64,000 bases of DNA, from assembly GCA_021307315.1 (NCBI GenBank), contig JAJSPD010000003.1, positions 248,001 to 312,000 on the forward strand, given 5' to 3'. Origin of the DNA: Bisporella sp. PMI_857 (taxonomy: Eukaryota; Ascomycota; Leotiomycetes; Helotiales; Helotiaceae). The notes below the pieces were generated by a model, which worked only from the letters and a program-made list of their open reading frames with translations, searched no databases and had not been told where the DNA came from. Position numbers and translations under genes: made by a program. Position 1 is the stretch's first letter; the number at the start of each line of letters is the position of its first letter. Below are positions 58,961-64,000 of the stretch, piece after piece.

Positions 58961-59780
58961 TCAGGCTGCCCATCCACCATCAATACTTTGTATGGTTCCC
59001 GTCATATAGGAACTGCCATCACAAAGCAGAAAACAAATGAGTTCCGCAACTTCCGAAGCCTTTCCTTCTCTTCCCATAGGAACCATGGCTAACAATTTGT
59101 TCTCGTTATCAGGCCCCTTGGCCATCGCCACCATAGGCGTATCTATCGGTCCTCTATAGTTATATGCTTAGCGACTTACCTCTCTGATGGGAAGAAAGCA
59201 TAACTTACGGCGCGATGGCATTCACCCTGATGGCCCTCACAGCACACTCGACTGCCGCGGCTCTCGTGAGTCCAACGACGGCGTGCTTGCTGGCGATATA
59301 TGCACCGTTCCTCGCAAGCCCTTTGATTCCCGCTATGCTTGACGCATTTACTATACTTCCACCCTTCCCCGCTTTCGTCATCTCCTTGATTTCTGCCCTC
59401 ATGCAGTTCAGGACTCCATTCATGTTCACGCCTAGGATGAAATCCCACTCCGCATCGTCTATATCCTCGACATTCGCGATTCCGATCTGCTTTCCGATCA
59501 CGCCGGCCAAATTCACCGCGCCGTCCAGTTTCCCATATCGCGAGACCGTGGACGCGATCCAGGATTCCACTGCTGCGCGGTCTCGTACGTTCAAGACTGT
59601 TCCGCTAGCCTTGCCGCCAGCAGATTCGATTTCTTGTACAGCGGAGGCAAGAGCGCTTTGTTGTATGTCGGCAATGGCCACTGTCGCACCCCGCAAAGCC
59701 AACATTTTGGATGTCTCCAACCCAATCCCAGAAGCTCCGCCTGTCAAGGCAATTACTTTGCCTTCAAACAAGGTTGACAT
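58961..59780 (-). CDS. Classical short-chain dehydrogenase/reductase
   Basis: Exons are 59780-59209 and 59153-58961 (254 aa, the normal length of a classical SDR). The 55-bp intron lies after [10 protein letters not shown]. The cofactor motif is TGGASGIG (residues 14-21); an acidic residue at the end of beta strand 2 (ADIQQ) predicts NAD(H) preference. NLAG replaces the usual NNAG. The catalytic residues are Ser in NASSIAG and Tyr/Lys in YIASK. The C terminus ends [15 protein letters not shown]. The substrate cannot be inferred. The 3' exon is easily missed. Confidence 0.92.
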
Positions 59781-60980
59781 GATTCAAATAAGTTTCGCGC
59801 CGAGCCTTGAAGAGACACACTTTGGACGATAATTTTCCAGGCGCCGGTTTGGTGAGATGGACAATATCTCTTGCCTTGTTTACTTTCTTCGTAGCCAACA
59901 CACATGACCTCGGATATTCCGGATAACTGGCCATGACCGCATTCTACCCTCTGCACAGTTCGTAAACTTCCCCATCTTTGAAGTGGAGCGCATATTTGTG
60001 GCGTACCAAACCTTACCCGTACATATGAAACCGTCGCCCATGCGGACAGGGTTCCCCGGATCTCGTTATCCACTTCCCCACAGCGGGAGCCCGGCTATGA
60101 TTTTCCATCCAGACATCCGATAACTATATTGTGTTGACGACAAGTAAAAGTACTAACTAAATGGAGACCCCCCCTATGATTTTTTTTTAAATAAAAAAGA
60201 AAAGAAAAGAAGATAGCATCCTTCAAAACGTGACTCATTACAGCTTTGCTAATTTCAAATCTCCATAGTTGAATCGTGTGATTGTGACAGTGATTCAAGA
60301 TCTTTCGCCGACCCTGCAGACAGCTAAAATAAGCATGGCTCTTGAATATGCCTCTGATGGAAGTACTGGACAATCGCCGACGGACGTATGAACGACGTCC
60401 TATGAGTGCCCAGCTTTGTCTTCAGCGTGACAACCCTGCCTGGGGCGGAGAAGAGGCAAGGGATATATAGATCTCAAGCCCAAGCCCCTTTGCTACATGA
60501 TTATAGATGAAAACTATCTGCTCTTTTTAAATACTTTCAAGTGCAACGTGACGAATCTGCCATGCCCACAGAATTTTAGCCTAACCTGTCCTTGTGAAGT
60601 GCTAATATACGCATTTCATGAAGATTTTCTGAACTAAATGCGGCGATCGTGAAATAGACAGCAAACAAGACCTTAAACTTAAAAGAAAGAAAGAGGCGGT
60701 CAATACAATGGTAGAAGATAGATCCCCGAACAAAGAGCATAAAATCATAAACATGCCACTTGACTTCTTTTTTGTCATGTTGTAACGGCATATGTTATTG
60801 TCCAAACTATTATGTAGGGATTTGGACTGAAAATTGTTATCACATTCAGGAACTGTCCGGGTAATTAAGACACAATATCATTTCGCAGCGTATCATAGCT
60901 TGCCCAGAAGTCGTGGGGCAACCATTATGCACAAATCTTCAGCAACGTCCTGCATTATAACCATTGATATCAATCACCAG
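59781..60980. other. Intergenic, SDR promoter side
   Basis: About 1.2 kb between two minus-strand genes. It contains a poly-purine/A-rich tract near 60180-60215 and only short chance frames. No gene is supported. Confidence 0.45.
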
Positions 60981-62860
60981 TCACAGTCTAGCCTTCAATA
61001 CTGCGATTATCTCCTCTTGAACCTCAATCATCGCCGCATCAGCCTCATATGCTCCAACTAGCTCCTCTAAGAATGCTTCCTCTCTCTTCAAGCGAAGTGC
61101 AACAGCTGAATTCTTGGGCTTAAACACACCTAGATCTAGATGTCTGCCGATGCGCTCAGCAAAAATATGTTGACGCTTCTCATGAACCTCAAAATGCTTG
61201 ACTGTGTCGGCCTCCTCTGCCTCCTTAACCTTCTGGGGCTCCAAAACATGCTCTGTGATTTTTTCATAAAAGGCAATTGGTTTGAGATGCTCAAGCTCTG
61301 TGTTGTTCAAGGAATCGGTGGCAATCAAAATTGTTTCAGCCTTTTCAACAGATAAAGTATAGTCGACGCCTTCCTCAGCTAGACTACACTTCTGAGCTTG
61401 ACCATCACCAGCCTCAACCTTGATAGGAGAAGTGTTACGTCCTTCAACCTCAACATTTGGAATTTCATGAATGATGGTAACAGAAGTGTCATTTCTTTCG
61501 ACCTGAAGAATTTCTGGAGCATCCGAGGTAGCGATGATAGGAAAATCCTCAATGATAGTTGTAACCTCTCGTGTTGGAGTCTTTGCGCGTGGGCGACCAT
61601 ACTTATTAGCCATGCCTGCGGCAGTTGCTGCTGACCAACCACTGGCGAGCAAATTGGCGAAGTGCTCTGTGGAGGCTGCCATATCTTCGACTGGGAATCC
61701 GCTTAGAGAGCCCATGGGTTGGGCGGTAGCTGGAATAATGGTGGTGGAAGGATTCTCCGTGCCTGTAGGCACAGCAGAGGTATATTTTGGAGTAGTGATA
61801 GTTGAGATGGTAGTGATTGCTGCGACATCCTTAAAGATTGGCTTCGTTGGTGTGAGTTCTGGGATGGTGATAGCTGGGTGGCCGCCAATCTCCGAGCCTC
61901 TGGAGAGATCGGGGGTAATAAATTCAGGCATCTTAGCAGCGGGGGCAATGTCAGTCTCATTGTCTTCCTCAATGACAGAGTTCGCGGGCTTGATAGGGGT
62001 AAGCTCTGGGCTGGTCGCAGCCGGTGATGCAGCTTCAGGCGTAGTCGGGTCTGGGCTGCTGATAGCGAATGAGTCCTTGGTTGTGACGGAAGAGACGGTG
62101 ATCTGATCGCTCTCTTTGGCAAACAGGTCGTCCGCATTAGCAACAGTGGTTGCAAAGCCATTGTCGAGCTCAGCAGCAGCCTTCGAGACTCCAGTAGTAA
62201 TTGTAGGCTTCGCCAAATTGACTGCAACGTACATGTATGGATTCTTAGCAAGGGTGTCGTTATCCGTGGTAACGATCTCAGCGCCAGGAGTATACCGATT
62301 TTGCTGGGTTTGGGCAAAGGAGGGATGGGCCTCTTGCTCATAGTATGGTTGACTCATTTCTGGATACTCGAATCGATCTTCGGCAGACGGAGAGTATCGG
62401 TAGACGTCCGCAAGTTGGACTTTCTCGAGCCAGCCAATGGGCTTAAGCTGCTGCACTGTAAAAGATCAGCTTGAGCCAGGAATGCAAAGAAATACAGAAA
62501 AGGAGTCTTAGGGAGGCATTGGTATATGGCGATGGGGCATGAAGCATACGGTGGCATGGGAATCTTCGGCACAACCTGAGCGGCGAAGAGAGGGCAGTTT
62601 GATGTGTATTGAGGTGAAGATCCAAATAGGACGGTGATGATGAATGAAGATGTAGAAAATTTGATGAGGAAGGAGAGTGAAGATAGGCTGACATCCCAGA
62701 GCTGGACTGCCGATACTTGGGCATACTGACTCTGGATCAGGTAGGAACGATGAGGAAGCAAGAAAAGAAAGAGCGTACGCTTAACCTCTGGGTTCAACTC
62801 CTTGGCACCCTCGACAGGAGGTAGACGAATGGCAATGATAGGTTTCATTTCAACCTGCAT
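60981..62860 (-). CDS. Hypothetical protein, 518 aa, Thr/Pro/Ala/Glu-rich
   Basis: Proposed exons are 62860-62779 and 62455-60981, with a 323-bp intron (donor GTACGC, acceptor TTTTACAG) that splits a Leu codon. The intron is long for this genome, so a small extra exon inside cannot be excluded. The protein lacks a signal peptide and membrane segment. Residues 90-260 are a low-complexity Thr/Ser/Pro/Ala/Glu region with two copies of a PELTPxKP motif; the C-terminal 60 residues (VALRLKREEAFLEELVGAYE) are probably a coiled coil. I recognise no family. The start is the only ATG in good context; GTG/CTG-type upstream codons were ignored. Confidence 0.6.
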
Positions 62861-64000
62861 CTTGAAGACTGTATAACAGGGAGAGATTGTAGTAGTGGCA
62901 AGGTATGCGTACACAAAAAAGAAGAAAGAGGCGATATAATGGACAACAGTTGGCGGAAATACAAGGTGGGGAAGATGGTTGATTGTGGTTGTGACTGACA
63001 GGATGTGCGCGAAGATATTGGAAGAGTTGTTGTTTGATGAAGAATAGAAGAGGAAAAAGGAGAGAGAGGCTGTAGATATATACTCTGGGGAGAAAAGGCA
63101 GGCTCGCTTAGGATGTGTCGTTGTCGCTAAATATTGAGGCTATTCGGACAATAGGCCGGAGATTCTCACCTTTGAAGGTGAGAAGTTATGCGTCACCAAC
63201 ATTTGTCTCACGCCAGGTTAGCCTTAAAGATGCGATAGCCCAAACGCTTATCAGGTGTAATTTAGCCTTGAAATATGATTTTAGAGATCTAAGTTTGGAC
63301 TGTCATGGATGGCGATGCCATGCTGTGGTGTGATGGCTAATTCTAGCATCATTCTACCTTCCGTAATTCGTGCCTATTCCTTACCGTAAGAAAAAAAAAC
63401 TTGACTGATTTATCAAAATGCTATAATATGCGGGATGACTCCGTAAAGTTGTCTTCAATTCCTCCATCTCCAACTTACGATCCAGTCGGAGGAGCAGAAA
63501 GTCGTCAGTATTAAAATCCTGCTAACTCACCAATATCTGACCTCCTCCCTTTCCAACACACCGCCAAACTTCCACCCACTCCGCCTAGAATATCGTCTCC
63601 CTGTTTTCCTTCTCTATCATAGTGAGGTCCTTCGGTCTAATGCTCCGCATCTCCTTCTCCAATGCTGCCTACCTAATGTAGCGAAACTAGGCGGTGAACA
63701 ACCGGCACAATTCCTCGCTCTTAGCCCAAAATCAGGAAGTGAACTGTTTGGAGGGGCAATCATGTGATATAGAGGGGTCAAAGTATTGTGTACTGAGATG
63801 ATTAGGTGAGTTTAGAGACGAGAGGACGAAATCTTTTAAGAGGAGCATTAGACAAAGAGGATAGCTGGAGGCTCTGCATGTTGATAGGGAGCTTTCAGAT
63901 AAAACCATGGCAGTAGTGCATATGTAAAAGCAACATGTCTGGTATATAACACTGCTACCAAGATAGCAGAAGTAATGATATAAGGTGTGCTAAACACTGT
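62861..64000. other. Promoter region and unassigned end of window
   Basis: The first few hundred bases are pyrimidine-rich on the minus strand and should hold the leader and promoter of the 518-aa protein gene. From 63100 to the end I see no gene. A gene could start beyond the edge. Confidence 0.45.

Noticed and set aside
56346..59780. Trichothecene biosynthesis cluster
   Set aside because: Only a TRI12-type transporter is present. There is no terpene synthase, P450 or acetyltransferase, so the name of the family should not be read as toxin production.
1..64000. CRISPR arrays, prophage or bacterial operons
   Set aside because: The window is eukaryotic, with spliceosomal introns throughout and no regularly spaced repeats.

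Overview
The window is nuclear DNA of a filamentous ascomycete (Pezizomycotina). The evidence is short introns (mostly 46-83 bp) with GTAAGT-like donors and CTAAC/CTGAC-like branch sites, compact single-copy genes, and families typical of this group (TRI12-type transporter, fungal otubain, CSN2, GPI-anchored Ser/Thr-rich wall protein, DUF427 protein). A leotiomycete is my best guess, but this is inference from protein flavour only. All gene models were spliced by eye: reading phase was checked across every junction, but there is no transcript evidence.

Layout. 0.8-14.8 kb: a Gemin2/SIP1-like snRNP assembly factor (+), an HDHD5/CECR5-type HAD protein (-), an unknown 261-aa protein (-), a small secreted protein with 10 cysteines (-), an unresolved membrane-protein locus (-), a YLR456W-like PPOX flavoprotein (+), then splicing factor CWC25 (-) and COP9 subunit CSN2 (+) sharing a 378-bp divergent promoter. 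14.8-23.1 kb: a 2.9-kb gene-free stretch, a fungal otubain with a long disordered tail (+) and a pirin with an N-terminal hydrophobic segment (+). 24.28-25.61 kb: a complete Tc1-like transposon with identical 107-bp inverted repeats, a TA duplication and an intact DD34E transposase. 26.1-29.6 kb: a large gene that starts with the helical domain common at the N terminus of fungal NLR-like (STAND) proteins. Retaining its last intron would give a tail-anchored isoform. 31.9-44.7 kb: HGH1 (-), a Cid1-like nucleotidyltransferase with a very large insertion in its catalytic domain (-), TFIIF alpha/TFG1 (+), a GPI-anchored wall protein (-) and splicing factor BUD13 (+). 44.9-53.9 kb: a broken gene remnant, neutral ceramidase with a GC-AG intron (+), SMC5/6 subunit NSE1 (-), a four-exon DUF427 gene (-) and a membrane-protein gene interrupted by a stop codon (-). 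55.0-59.8 kb: an aldo-keto reductase with a signal peptide (+), a TRI12-type MFS exporter (-) and a short-chain dehydrogenase (-), which may act together in detoxification or small-molecule metabolism. 61.0-62.9 kb: an unknown 518-aa protein rich in Thr, Pro, Ala and Glu (-).

Most genes are housekeeping: RNA splicing (Gemin2, CWC25, BUD13), transcription (TFG1), RNA tailing (Cid1-like), ubiquitin and SUMO related control (CSN2, otubain, NSE1) and protein folding (HGH1). The accessory material lies at 5-10 kb, 23-30 kb and 44-60 kb. I found no tRNA, rRNA or CRISPR array. The strongest leads are the young transposon, the NLR-N-like gene with its possible alternative tail anchor, and the catalytic-domain insertion of the Cid1-like enzyme.
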